NCBI GenBank assembly: GCA_963169105.1
Contig: OY720634.1
Span: 150,915,584-150,979,583 of the forward strand
Source: Ceriagrion tenellum
Lineage: Eukaryota > Arthropoda > Insecta > Odonata > Coenagrionidae
Direction: 5' to 3'
DNA length: 64,000 nt
The notes under the pieces are model-generated. The model saw only the letters and a program-made list of their open reading frames with translations, was not told the origin of the DNA and searched no databases. Below are positions 44,562 to 52,820 of the stretch, piece after piece (the first letter of the stretch is position 1; each line of letters begins with the position of its first letter). Made by a program: the position numbers and the translations under genes.

Positions 44562-45513
44562 TTGTATAACGAGCTTGGAATTATAATATAAATTTGTTTT
44601 TGTTGATGCATCGTGCATACGAGTTGCGATATTGTGTAGAGAATGAATTTGTTTGGAATATTGTTAAACAGCATAGCCGCCATATTTTTTGTGCGAAGAA
44701 TTATCCTTCCTGTTGTGTATATTTATGTCTCTAGTTTTAACTCCTTAAGAGCTCGAAATATATTTACATAACTGTTTAATACATTACCGCGTTAAAACGG
44801 TTCTCTAAAAGTACGCATGAATTTCCCGTTTTCAGTGAACAGGGTCGTATTTTTCTTGAGTCGCTAATAAGACCCAAGTCGTGTGATCCTCCTTGTTCCT
44901 CTTATTAAAATAGTGTACTTACGAGGTATTTTTAAGACTACAGCGATGGAAAGAGGCGAATTTATTGCATGTTAATTGTTTTCAGACCATTTATAAACCA
45001 CTCGAGAGGATCATGGAAGCTACTAGCTTGTCGGGAATTATTTTACTCGCCACCAGAATTCTCTATTACGCTCCCGCTGTCATTGTTGTAAGTAAATGAA
45101 TTGTATGTCAAATAACTTATTTATGAAAGAATGTTATTTCCTTTTTCTCTATCTAAACGCTATGGAAGGTGAGAAAACAGCGCGGAAAATCACGACCAAC
45201 TATTTTATTCATTGTGGTAATAATTTAGTTTCCTGTTGAGAGCACCTTGGGGATTTTTCGATTTGTTAGATTTCGTTTTTTTTAATTGTGTCGTTTACGT
45301 TCTTTGTACCTATGTTCGCCTTTTTATAAAGTCTATCAGGCAACTGCACAGAAATAGTTCAGCACAAATTCTTACGCCTTATTTCTGCCAGATGCATCAA
45401 GAAACGGGTGTCAGCAGTTGTTGAAACATCAAGAAACGGGTGTCAGCATTTTACTATAACCTAATTATGACTTGATTCAATATGACCTCTCTTATATTGC
45501 GTAGAAATGAGAC
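44562..45513. repeat. Outer inverted repeat, right copy (about 0.95 kb)
   Basis: Inverse of 36111-37038. Near its outer end the phrase CATCAAGAAACGGGTGTCAGCA is duplicated (about 45405-45447), accounting for the extra length. Its outer boundary after ATGAGAC coincides with the cut 5' LTR of gypsy element C. Confidence 0.85.
45013..45087 (+). CDS. Short hydrophobic first-exon candidate in right outer repeat
   Basis: Twenty-five codons starting at an ATG in a good context (GGATCATGG) encode the same hydrophobic peptide as 36512-36586 and end at GTAAGTAAATG, a strong donor. A later open segment (45236-45424) would encode a further membrane-like stretch. The phase of any junction is unclear. Confidence 0.4.
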
Positions 45514-45545
45514 CCAAGCTAGTCTTCGGAGGCGATAACGTCACA
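45513..45545 (+). other. Residual 5' LTR end of gypsy element C (33 bp)
   Basis: CCCAAGCTAGTCTTCGGAGG and the following 13 bases, ending CGTCACA, are identical to the last 33 bp of the 3' LTR (50448-50480). The rest of the 5' LTR (about 407 bp) is missing, so this copy lacks its own promoter. Confidence 0.85.
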
Positions 45546-45549
45546 AGTC

Positions 45550-45567
45550 TGGCGCCCAACGTGGGGC
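45550..45567 (+). other. Primer-binding site of gypsy element C
   Basis: TGGCGCCCAACGTGGGGC begins four bases after the LTR end. TGG pairs with the tRNA CCA end, and TGGCGCCCAAC is a frequent gypsy-type binding-site start. The tRNA was not identified. Confidence 0.75.
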
Positions 45568-45794
45568 CATTCAACTGGCAGCTCTCAACATTTTGTGAAT
45601 TCGTAGACAGGCGGTTTCGGCGGCATTTCATCCACGAAGTAAGAAACCAAAAAGAAATTAGGCAGTGTAGGAACAACGTTGTTTGTCCTCTCCCAGTCGT
45701 AAAACCTTTCCGTGGTCTCCCTGTTCCTGTAGATAATTCCCGACGGACCCCGGGAAGAGAAGACTAGTTCCAATACTTCCTTTCCCATTTCGTT

Positions 45795-46637
45795 TTGAGA
45801 GTAGAGATGGAGGGTAAGACAGGTACCTCGTGGATCTATGGCCTCTCTTCTGAGGGCACCTTAGATGAGTTAAGGGCTAGGTTACGCGAATATTGCCGGA
45901 ATATACAGACCGGGGAAGCCTCTACCCCTTCTCCCGAGCAAAGTGTGCTTGAAACTTTACTTAGTCGTTTCGTAGAAGCCATGACGGCCAAAGAAAATCC
46001 GCGCACAGATTCAGTGGAATGGGTAAAATTGGCCTTTCGGAAGGGGCTCTCTTTCTCGGGTGAAGAGACGGAGAGTGTCGTTTCTTTTATAGAGCACTGC
46101 GATGAATTTCAAGTTTTTAACCAAGTTCCCGAAGCCGTCATGTGTCGCCTCGCTCCCGAAGAATTAAAGGGAAAAGCGTTACAGTGGTTCAGGGTTAATA
46201 GAGACTCAATAGACACGTTCGATGCTTTAAAAGAGCGACTACGAGAAGCGTACCAACCCGCCAATTATGATTTGAGATTGAGAAAAGATATGTATGTACG
46301 CAGTCAAGGTGCAGGTGAAACGATTAACGAGTTCTTTACATGTATAACAGCAATGAATAGGCGGTTGACTCTCCCGTTAACTGAGAACGAATTGGTTGGT
46401 CTAGCCTACGGCAACTTACACCCTGAATATTTGGCTCAAATTTCATCGGGCTCCTTTCATACGATGAGGGAGCTGTTACTACACAGACGAGCGATTGAAG
46501 CACAGAAAGCCAGAATCGAATCATATAAACCTCCCCCTAATCCGCTAGGTATGGTAGACTCCGAATTCGGATTCGAGAGAAAAAAAAAGTCCATCACATC
46601 CGACCTCGTCCGTGTCGGCAATCACTTCAGTGAATGA
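45795..46637 (+). CDS. gag: Gag (capsid part) of gypsy element C
   Basis: 280 codons encode a typical Ty3/gypsy Gag: a variable N-terminus, then helices ending in the W-x2-L-x5-G-x-A-x2-W-x7-F-type block, seen here as APEELKGKALQWFRVNRDSI (about residues 120-140), LRKDMYVRSQGAGETINEF (about 165-185), and an NLHPEYLAQISSG block. It would form the particle shell and pack element RNA. The first in-frame Met is 45795, but a better start is the ATG at 45807 (GAGATGGAG). The zinc knuckles lie one frame over, beyond a nine-A run at 46580-46588, where the frame change occurs. In an active copy this run could be a programmed slip; here it may simply be an indel. Confidence 0.85.
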   Translation: MRVEMEGKTGTSWIYGLSSEGTLDELRARLREYCRNIQTGEASTPSPEQSVLETLLSRFVEAMTAKENPRTDSVEWVKLAFRKGLSFSGEETESVVSFIEHCDEFQVFNQVPEAVMCRLAPEELKGKALQWFRVNRDSIDTFDALKERLREAYQPANYDLRLRKDMYVRSQGAGETINEFFTCITAMNRRLTLPLTENELVGLAYGNLHPEYLAQISSGSFHTMRELLLHRRAIEAQKARIESYKPPPNPLGMVDSEFGFERKKKSITSDLVRVGNHFSE

Positions 46638-46839
46638 AAAGAAGCATCCTGAGACTAAGTGTTGGAATTGTTACGCTGGGGATCATTTCTTCCGCGATTG
46701 TAATAAACCTCTCTCGCGTATTTGTCGCCGTTGCGGTCGAAAAGGGCAGGTTGTACGGACGTGTGACTGCTCGGGAACCGCTCTCGCGACGCCTTCATTC
46801 CCGGCCGAGGGCGTCGCACCCCAAGGCCACCGCCGGTAA
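46588..46839 (+). pseudogene. Nucleocapsid zinc-knuckle region of gypsy element C
   Basis: The frame that takes over after the A-run encodes CWNCYAGDHFFRDC, a perfect CX2CX4HX4C knuckle (46660-46701), and CRRCGRKGQVVRTC, a second knuckle with His replaced by Gln. Nucleocapsid knuckles bind RNA. The frame ends at TAA (46837-46839). Sequence between here and the protease is open only in other frames, so at least one more break lies in this interval. Confidence 0.7.
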
Positions 46840-46867
46840 GTCGGGAAGAGGATTGGAATACCTGGTT

Positions 46868-47149
46868 AGACAACGTCCGAAAATTCATGTGCCCCAAGTC
46901 GTCCTCGGTCTCTCAGCTCAGTCTCTGGGAGATTCTTCATAGAGGTAGAAATTTACGGTAGACATTGGCCCGCTTTGATTGACAGCGGGGCTACTAGTTC
47001 AATTATAAATAGGTCGGTCGAAGCGTGCTTGCGGTATAACAATATTACCATACGCGATCGAATAGTGATTCTCGAGATGGCGGACGGACGTCGAGCATCT
47101 ACTTCTAAGGCGGCGACACTCCCGGTGGTAGTTGGGGGGAAGTCGTAAT
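46868..47149 (+). pseudogene. Protease of gypsy element C
   Basis: The frame after a stop at 46865-46867 encodes IYGRHWPALIDSGATSS, with the aspartic-protease triad D-S-G at 46981-46989, then a DRIVILEMADGRR flap region. It meets a stop right after a run of six G (47134-47139). The RT ORF resumes in the adjacent frame, consistent with a one-base change in the G run. The enzyme processes Gag-Pol. Confidence 0.75.
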
Positions 47150-47174
47150 CGTTCATTTCGATATTTTACCGCAA

Positions 47175-49673
47175 ATGCCGTATTGTTTGGTCTTAGGAGT
47201 GGATTTTTTGAAATACGTAGGGGCGAAAATCAACTTCCGCGAAGGCTCTTTTACAACACGCCATGAAGTTGACATTCCTCTAATAACGCCGCGAGATTTC
47301 TCTTGGAAGAACCCCGCGGAATTAAAAGCGATAAGTTCGGAGAGCGAGCACACTCCCGCTCAAGATCTCGCCCTCATGCGCTTTCTGGACGCGGAGTTGA
47401 AATTATTTGATACTGTCATTGGACGTACAAATGTAGTTAAGCATAGAATAGTATTAGATGATACCCCGCCTATAAAGCAGCGTTACTATCCCGTCTCCCC
47501 AGTCATTCAGAAAGCGATCAACGAACAAGTCAACGAAATGCTCGCCAACGACATTATTGAGCCTTCCAATAGCTCTTGGTCCTCACCCGTTTTGTTGGTA
47601 CCTAAGAAGGACGGGTCCAAACGGTTCGTAGTGGATTTTCGGAAGGTCAACGGCCTGAGTAAGAAAGACGCGTACCCGCTGCCATACATCTCGAGTATTT
47701 TGGACAAGCTTAGGGCGGGAAAGTATATTTCTACCATTGATCTTGAAAAAGGATATTGGCAGGTTGAATTAGATGAAAATAGCAGGGAAATTACGGCTTT
47801 TACGATTCCCGGACGCGGGCTCTTTCATTTTAAAGTGATGCCTTTTGGCTTACACAGTGCAGGCGCTACCTTTCAAAGGCTAATGGACAAAGTTATAAGC
47901 GCAGAGTTGGAACCTAATACGTTTGCTTATCTAAATGACATCGTCGTAGTAAGTTCGAGATTTGAGGAACATTTCAAACATTTAGAGGAAGTTTTCGCCA
48001 GACTACGAAAGGCAGGGTTGAAAATAAACGTCGAAAAATGTCAATTCGTAAAGCCGAGATTGAAAGTTCTGGGTTATGTTGTCGGGAATGGGGAGTTAGA
48101 AATGGATCCTGAGAAGGTGGTTGCTGTAGTGAAGTATCCTTCCCCCACGAATATCACGGAACTTCGGAGATTTTTGGGATTTGTTGGATGGTATAGGAAG
48201 TTCGTGCCAAGTTTTTCTTCCGTAGCCGCACCATTGACTGATTCGTTGAAACATAAGAATAAGAAATTCCTGTGGGGAAAGGAACAGGAAGTTGCTTTCA
48301 CTGGGTTAAAAGAATATCTTTTGTCTGCGCCTATATTGGCCTGCCCGCACTTCGACCTGCCGTTCACGGTTGAGTGCGATGCATCAGGAGTAGGAATTGG
48401 TGGAGTGCTAACTCAGAAAATTGACGGGAAAGAGCGCGTCATCGCCTACTGCTCCCGCACCTTATCCGCCTCAGAAAGGAATTACAGCGCTACAGAACGC
48501 GAGTGCTTAGCGGTATTGTTTGCTATTAGCAAATTTAAGCAATATATAGAAGGCTATCGTTTTTCAGTCGTCACAGATCACGCGTCACTCAGATGGTTAG
48601 CAAATTTTGCGAATCCTCAAGGACGACTAGCTAGGTGGGTTGCTCAACTACAACAATACGACTGCGAAATTATTCACCGCAAGGGCAGCCTCCATGTCGT
48701 TCCCGATGCTTTGTCTAGGCTTGGGGCGGTTCAGGATGACAAAGGATTAGACACCCAGCAACATTTAGGTGATGCATGGTACACGGAACTCTTGCAAAAA
48801 GCAAAGGAGGGTCGGTCTGGCCATTCTGGTCTCCAACTTTCGAATGATCAATTGTATCGCAAAGATCGGGATGGTTCGTGGAAAATGTTAGTCCCAAAGT
48901 CCTTACGTCCGCGTATTTTAGAAGATAATCACGCTTCAACTTTGGCCGGACATATGGGCTTTTATAAAACCTTCCGTAAAATCCGTGATTTTTATTCGTG
49001 GCCCAACCTGAGAAAGGATGTCAATGACTTTGTACGCCGCTGTCAGGTCTGCCAGCGGTATAAAGTAGAACAGGCAAAACCTGCCGGACTAATGCATCCA
49101 CATGAAATGGTCCGTCCGTGGACGATAGTCGCCTCGGACATAATCGGTCCTTTACCAAAGTCTTTAAAGGGTAATCGATATTTACTGGTGTTTTTGGATA
49201 CGGCTACCCGTTGGCCAATCCCCTTGCGTTCAGTCAAAACGGTACAAGTTGCTAATCTTTTGCGCACGGAAGTAATAAACCACTGGGGTTGCCCGGAGAT
49301 GTTGTTAACCGACAATGGACCCCAGTACGTCAGTAGGGTGTTGAAGAAGGTGTGCCAAATGTTCGAGATAAAACTTTGTCACACCGCGCCTTATTTGCCT
49401 CAGGCCAACCCCTGTGAACGAACCAACAGATCGCTTAAAACTATGATAGCTATGTTCTGTGAGGATAGTCACCGAAAATGGGACGAATCGATATCCGATC
49501 TGATGTTTGCCTTGAGGACTGCGGTTTCCGAAACAACCGGTTTTTCTCCTGCCGAATTAAATTTGGGAAGGAAGTTGAGAAAACCAAACGATTTGTATCC
49601 GCTTCCGGGGAAGATACGGAGTTCGAGCCCCACACTTATGCGGAGCGTTTACAAAAATCGATTAAAAGAATGA
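47175..49673 (+). CDS. pol: Pol (RT, RNase H, integrase) of gypsy element C
   Basis: 832 codons open without a stop. RT: LVPKKDGSKRFVVDFRKVN (about 137-155), motif A STIDLEKGYWQVEL (about 193-206), MPFGLHSAGATF, then the catalytic box AYLNDIVVVS, where the first Asp of YLDD is Asn (residue 254, codon AAT 47934-47936). RNase H: TVECDASGVGIGG with Asp near 402, ending VVPDALSRL. Integrase: HX7H (His 586) and CX2C (Cys 623) zinc domain, then catalytic Asp 655, Asp 713 in TDNG and Glu 748 (35 after Asp 713). The ORF diverges from the expected integrase C-terminus after about 49605 and continues in another frame at 49478-49954. The catalytic Asn and the frame breaks argue that this copy cannot retrotranspose alone. 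Confidence 0.9.
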   Translation: MPYCLVLGVDFLKYVGAKINFREGSFTTRHEVDIPLITPRDFSWKNPAELKAISSESEHTPAQDLALMRFLDAELKLFDTVIGRTNVVKHRIVLDDTPPIKQRYYPVSPVIQKAINEQVNEMLANDIIEPSNSSWSSPVLLVPKKDGSKRFVVDFRKVNGLSKKDAYPLPYISSILDKLRAGKYISTIDLEKGYWQVELDENSREITAFTIPGRGLFHFKVMPFGLHSAGATFQRLMDKVISAELEPNTFAYLNDIVVVSSRFEEHFKHLEEVFARLRKAGLKINVEKCQFVKPRLKVLGYVVGNGELEMDPEKVVAVVKYPSPTNITELRRFLGFVGWYRKFVPSFSSVAAPLTDSLKHKNKKFLWGKEQEVAFTGLKEYLLSAPILACPHFDLPFTVECDASGVGIGGVLTQKIDGKERVIAYCSRTLSASERNYSATERECLAVLFAISKFKQYIEGYRFSVVTDHASLRWLANFANPQGRLARWVAQLQQYDCEIIHRKGSLHVVPDALSRLGAVQDDKGLDTQQHLGDAWYTELLQKAKEGRSGHSGLQLSNDQLYRKDRDGSWKMLVPKSLRPRILEDNHASTLAGHMGFYKTFRKIRDFYSWPNLRKDVNDFVRRCQVCQRYKVEQAKPAGLMHPHEMVRPWTIVASDIIGPLPKSLKGNRYLLVFLDTATRWPIPLRSVKTVQVANLLRTEVINHWGCPEMLLTDNGPQYVSRVLKKVCQMFEIKLCHTAPYLPQANPCERTNRSLKTMIAMFCEDSHRKWDESISDLMFALRTAVSETTGFSPAELNLGRKLRKPNDLYPLPGKIRSSSPTLMRSVYKNRLKE

Positions 49674-49954
49674 TTTCTGATGCGGCGGAAGCGCAACGAA
49701 AAGCGTCGGAGAAGCAGGCCCACTATTATAATTTGAGAAGCAGAAAAGTTGAATATCCAGATGATACATTAGTATGGCGGAAAAATTTTCCAAAGTCCGC
49801 CGCCGGCGAGTTCTCTGCGGCGAAACTGGAACCAAAATTCTTAGGGCCTTATCTCATTAAAAGGCGAGTAACGGAATCCATGTATGAGCTGGTCTTACCC
49901 AGCGGAAAAGCGGCAGGACGTTGGCACGTCCGGGATTTGAAGCCGACGTATTAG
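49605..49954 (+). pseudogene. Integrase C-terminal domain of gypsy element C, out of frame
   Basis: After a GGGG run near 49607-49610 the integrase C-terminal module is found in a different frame from pol. It has a helix with HTYAERLQKSIKRMI, the HYYNLRSRKVEY segment, and the GPY/F-type LGPYLIKRRVTESMYEL followed by WHVRDLKPTY and a TAG-type end at 49954. This module contributes to multimerisation and target choice. A one-base shift relative to pol is the simplest reading. Confidence 0.8.
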
Positions 49955-50027
49955 GTACCTACGGCGGGCGACACGCTTAGGATTATTATGGTTATTTTTT
50001 TTGTTCGATTACTAAGGATTTTTTTTT

Positions 50028-50040
50028 GGAGGGGGGGTGA
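50028..50040 (+). other. Polypurine tract of gypsy element C
   Basis: GGAGGGGGGGTGA sits directly before the TGTGACGG start of the 3' LTR, the usual place for plus-strand priming. Confidence 0.8.
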
Positions 50041-50480
50041 TGTGACGGATCGGCTGCGCCCGCCTGGTGGGTTTTGTTTTTGTTTGACTGGGTGGTCGGG
50101 GAGGTCGCCGTTGTCGCGGTCGGGAGGTTGGTGTCAGGCCGGCCTGCCAGGAACACAGTAGTCCCTGGTGGAGTAAGGGTCGGGAGAGTTCGGCCTGTGG
50201 CAATCACTGGGCCGGAGGTATCCTGGTGTTCGATTGGGGGTACCGGCGAGTGAGTCCATTCCAGTTTTTCTTTGTATTATTTCAGGATTGTGCCTACTAG
50301 TTGTGCTCGAATTTCTAGTCGCTCCCCTTTTGTTTTTTTTATATCTTTTCCCTTCCGTGTGCGAGCGGAAGGATTCCTCCCTCATCCTTCTCGCACTGGC
50401 GCCCAATAAATTTCTCCTTTTTTTGTCTTAATTTCGTTTACCCACGGCCCAAGCTAGTCTTCGGAGGCGATAACGTCACA
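50041..50480 (+). other. 3' LTR of gypsy element C (440 bp)
   Basis: It begins TGTGACG and ends CGTCACA, a 7-bp inverted terminal repeat with the canonical TG...CA. Its last 33 bp match the 5' remnant exactly. It contains an AATAAA at 50405-50410 followed by a T-rich stretch, probably the polyadenylation signal. It is GC- and CCTC-rich in its first half. A solo promoter function towards 50.5 kb is conceivable but unproven. Confidence 0.85.
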
Positions 50481-51027
50481 CTCTGATGTATTCTCTGTGG
50501 TAGCGGATACTTTCAGCGGAATACCGAATTCGTGAATTAGTAATAGTTTACTTCCGACACTTAATTTCAAGAAAAATTTGTTTTGGTATGTGTTTTTATT
50601 CAGTTAATAGTCGATTTTTCACATTTATCTCACAAATGAGGAACGATGAAATGAGATCACCCGAAAGACTAGTTATTAGGGTCCTGTTAGACGACACATC
50701 AACCCGTACGTGCTCATGTAGAAGTTCATGTATGAATGCATGAACCAAATAGAGCAGGTTCTATTTTCCTGTTCACGCATTCGTACAAGGAGGTGTGGTT
50801 AGACGGTAAATATTTGCGATCATTCACGCGTACATGCATTTACACATTATCTCGTACTGGTTAATGTATCGTGTAACCACGGCATTAAGTCTAGTATTTT
50901 TCGTTGATATGTAAATTTTGGTAATTTTTCATTTAGCGAAAAAATAAATTTCAATACGTGAAATGTAAATTAGTCTAGAAGTGCTGTAAATTAACATCAC
51001 GTAAATTATTTCTTATTGTTCCCACAG
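50481..51027. other. Stretch without a supported gene
   Basis: Non-coding; a segment near 50680-50880 has MITE-like palindromic words (GTTAGACG, GTACGTGCTCATG) but no clear termini. Confidence 0.35.
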
Positions 51028-51174
51028 GTGCTGGAAAATGACAACAGCCAACTTGAAGGAGGCTGTCAAAATACGCTACAGGAGACGTTATTACAGAAGT
51101 GGTTCCTCCAAAATCTCTTTATAAATGAAAATAAGAATTGAATGACTAATATGTTAATATGAGAATTGAATAAA
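51028..51174 (+). CDS. Candidate terminal exon with poly(A) signal
   Basis: An acceptor (TTGTTCCCACAG) ends at 51027. One frame is open for 37 codons to TGA at 51139-51141 (VLENDNSQLEGG, then TLQETLLQKWFLQNLF), and AATAAA follows at 51169-51174. Another frame reads ANLKEAVKIRYRRRYYRSGS, reminiscent of the C-terminus of Harbinger-type nucleases. The two readings exclude each other. No upstream exon was found. Confidence 0.35.
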
Positions 51175-52016
51175 AACTACAAATCAGTTATGCTGGTTGA
51201 TCTACTCTTGAATCAATCATGTCCATTAATATTCTACTGAATCATAGCTGGACCAGTATCTGATACCTATGAGCTATTTGGCATAAGTATGTTCCTTGAA
51301 TGTTGTGCAAAATTTTCACGTAGTTACTCAACACCACCATTAGCTACGCGATCGGCTGATTTTTAACAAGGCCAGGACACAATATGTGCAGCTGTAAACC
51401 GTTAATGCATAGATAGAAAAGAGATTGCAAGCCAAACAATCATTATCTTAAAAACATCCTAAGTTTAGTTATGCGGTAACCTTTGCAAAAATTTACTTAA
51501 CCTAGCGAACTCAAGTTGACATCTCCGACAGCAGGGAAAGGTAACGAAAAAAATGGTACTTACTTGAAAGGAGGTCATTAATTACATGAAACCATCGCTA
51601 TTATAATTATAACGATGCGGTTAGACCAAATAAAAACTAAATCCCGAGACTATGACGATTGCAAAGCATGCAAATCTTGCCATGCAAAGTTAACTAAAAA
51701 TAATAACAAGGAAAGTTTTGTTTTGATTCCTTGTCACAATAGTAACAATCTATGAAGATGTGGAAAGAGTTCGGCATCACATAAAATTTTTATCGATGGA
51801 AATCAGATCATACAGTTGTTTTATCAACAACAAACCTTAGATATAATGAGTTCTTGACACTGCACATTGGTTTGAGACAGTTAAGTTTAATCAATCTCGT
51901 AAATTCGTAGCTAAGGAAACCCCTGGGGGAGCTTGTAACCCCTGCCAGACGTAGGGGAAGCTAAGGGGACCCCTAGGGGCCGAAATGCAACTATAAATAT
52001 CGTTTTTGACGAAGGG

Positions 52017-52096
52017 GCCTGCTGGGGGCTCGCAGACCCCTTGAAAGGAGGTCGTTAAGTCAAAATGTCCAGCCTGCTGGGGGCTCGCAGACCCCT
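52017..52096. repeat. 25-bp direct repeat pair
   Basis: GCCTGCTGGGGGCTCGCAGA and the five bases after it occur at 52017-52041 and 52072-52096, each near a CAACTATAAATA/CGACTATAAATA word, in a stretch rich in CCCCT/AGGGG. It is a local tandem duplication. Confidence 0.75.
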
Positions 52097-52224
52097 AGGA
52101 AACGACTATAAATACGGCCCTTAGATCATGAACATTTTTAACAGTAAATTATGCAACATGCATTGGAGTATAAATTAAATTAAGTCAAATATAAAAGAAA
52201 AGAATAAAACAAAAAGAACATGGC

Positions 52225-52820
52225 GGGTTATTGCACAAGAATGGTGTGATGCATATATTATACGTTACAGGTAAGAGAAAGCTTTTGTATCTGCTAAATA
52301 AACTGTCAAAGTTGAAGTTGGCTGCGTCATCAGGGCTAGGGATAAATTATGCATAATGTCGTTTGTTTAAAAATCTATTTAGATAAAAACAAAAATACTA
52401 TTTTTTATTGGCATGATCTCGGTGTACCATGAGAATTAAGGAATTAACTTCAAGATTTTTTTTTAAAAGGTCCGTATGAATATCATGGCAGTAATAGAGT
52501 ATAAATTTCCAGAGACAAGAATTAAAAAAACGGCAAAAAACAAGTAAAAATCATGGTTTTTTCGCATTGCAAACTTATTATATATAATAGGTAACTGTTT
52601 CAGGTATGAGAAAGCTCTGGATATCGTTATTAAACCGCAACAAGTAAAGGTTAACACTGTCGTCAGGGCTAGAAAATGTGGTCATGGTAATTGTTTCAAT
52701 AAGTAGCTTGCTTAGAAAGCTAACGTAACGAAAGTTAAAATCCATTTAAATAATAGCGTGATCTCGGCGTACCAAGAGAATAAACCCCACTTGATCACGA
52801 ACTTTTTTATTAATAACTGC
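52225..52820. repeat. Two diverged tandem copies of a repeat, third copy near 58540-58680
   Basis: Segments beginning near 52240 and 52560 share GTAACNG, GAGAAAGC, CAGGGCTAG and, further on, TGATCTCGG(T/C)GTACCA(T/A)GAGAAT (52412 and 52762), about 350 bp apart. A third copy at 58540-58680 shares CGCATTGCAAA, GTCAGGACTA and GTCATGGTAATTG. The LINE at 58690 is inserted in or next to that third copy. Confidence 0.6.

Larger units (their letters stand above)
45513..50480 (+). mobile_element. Ty3/gypsy retrotransposon C, nearly full length
   Basis: In order: 33-bp 5' LTR remnant, primer-binding site, gag, zinc-knuckle region, protease, RT-RNase H-integrase, polypurine tract and a complete 440-bp 3' LTR. 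There is no room for an envelope gene between integrase (stop 49954) and the LTR (50041). Frame changes at the gag/nucleocapsid border, the protease/RT border and near the integrase C-terminus, an altered RT catalytic box and the lost 5' LTR make it inactive. The coding region is otherwise well preserved, so insertion was fairly recent on the time scale of this window. Confidence 0.88.

Noticed and set aside
36111..45513. A Polinton/Maverick-type DNA transposon suggested by 0.9-kb terminal inverted repeats
   Set aside because: None of the expected genes (protein-primed polymerase, retroviral-type integrase, packaging ATPase, capsid) is visible inside, and the repeats carry exon-like host sequence.
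49955..50040. An envelope gene for gypsy element C
   Set aside because: Only about 85 bp separates the integrase stop from the 3' LTR, so no third ORF fits.
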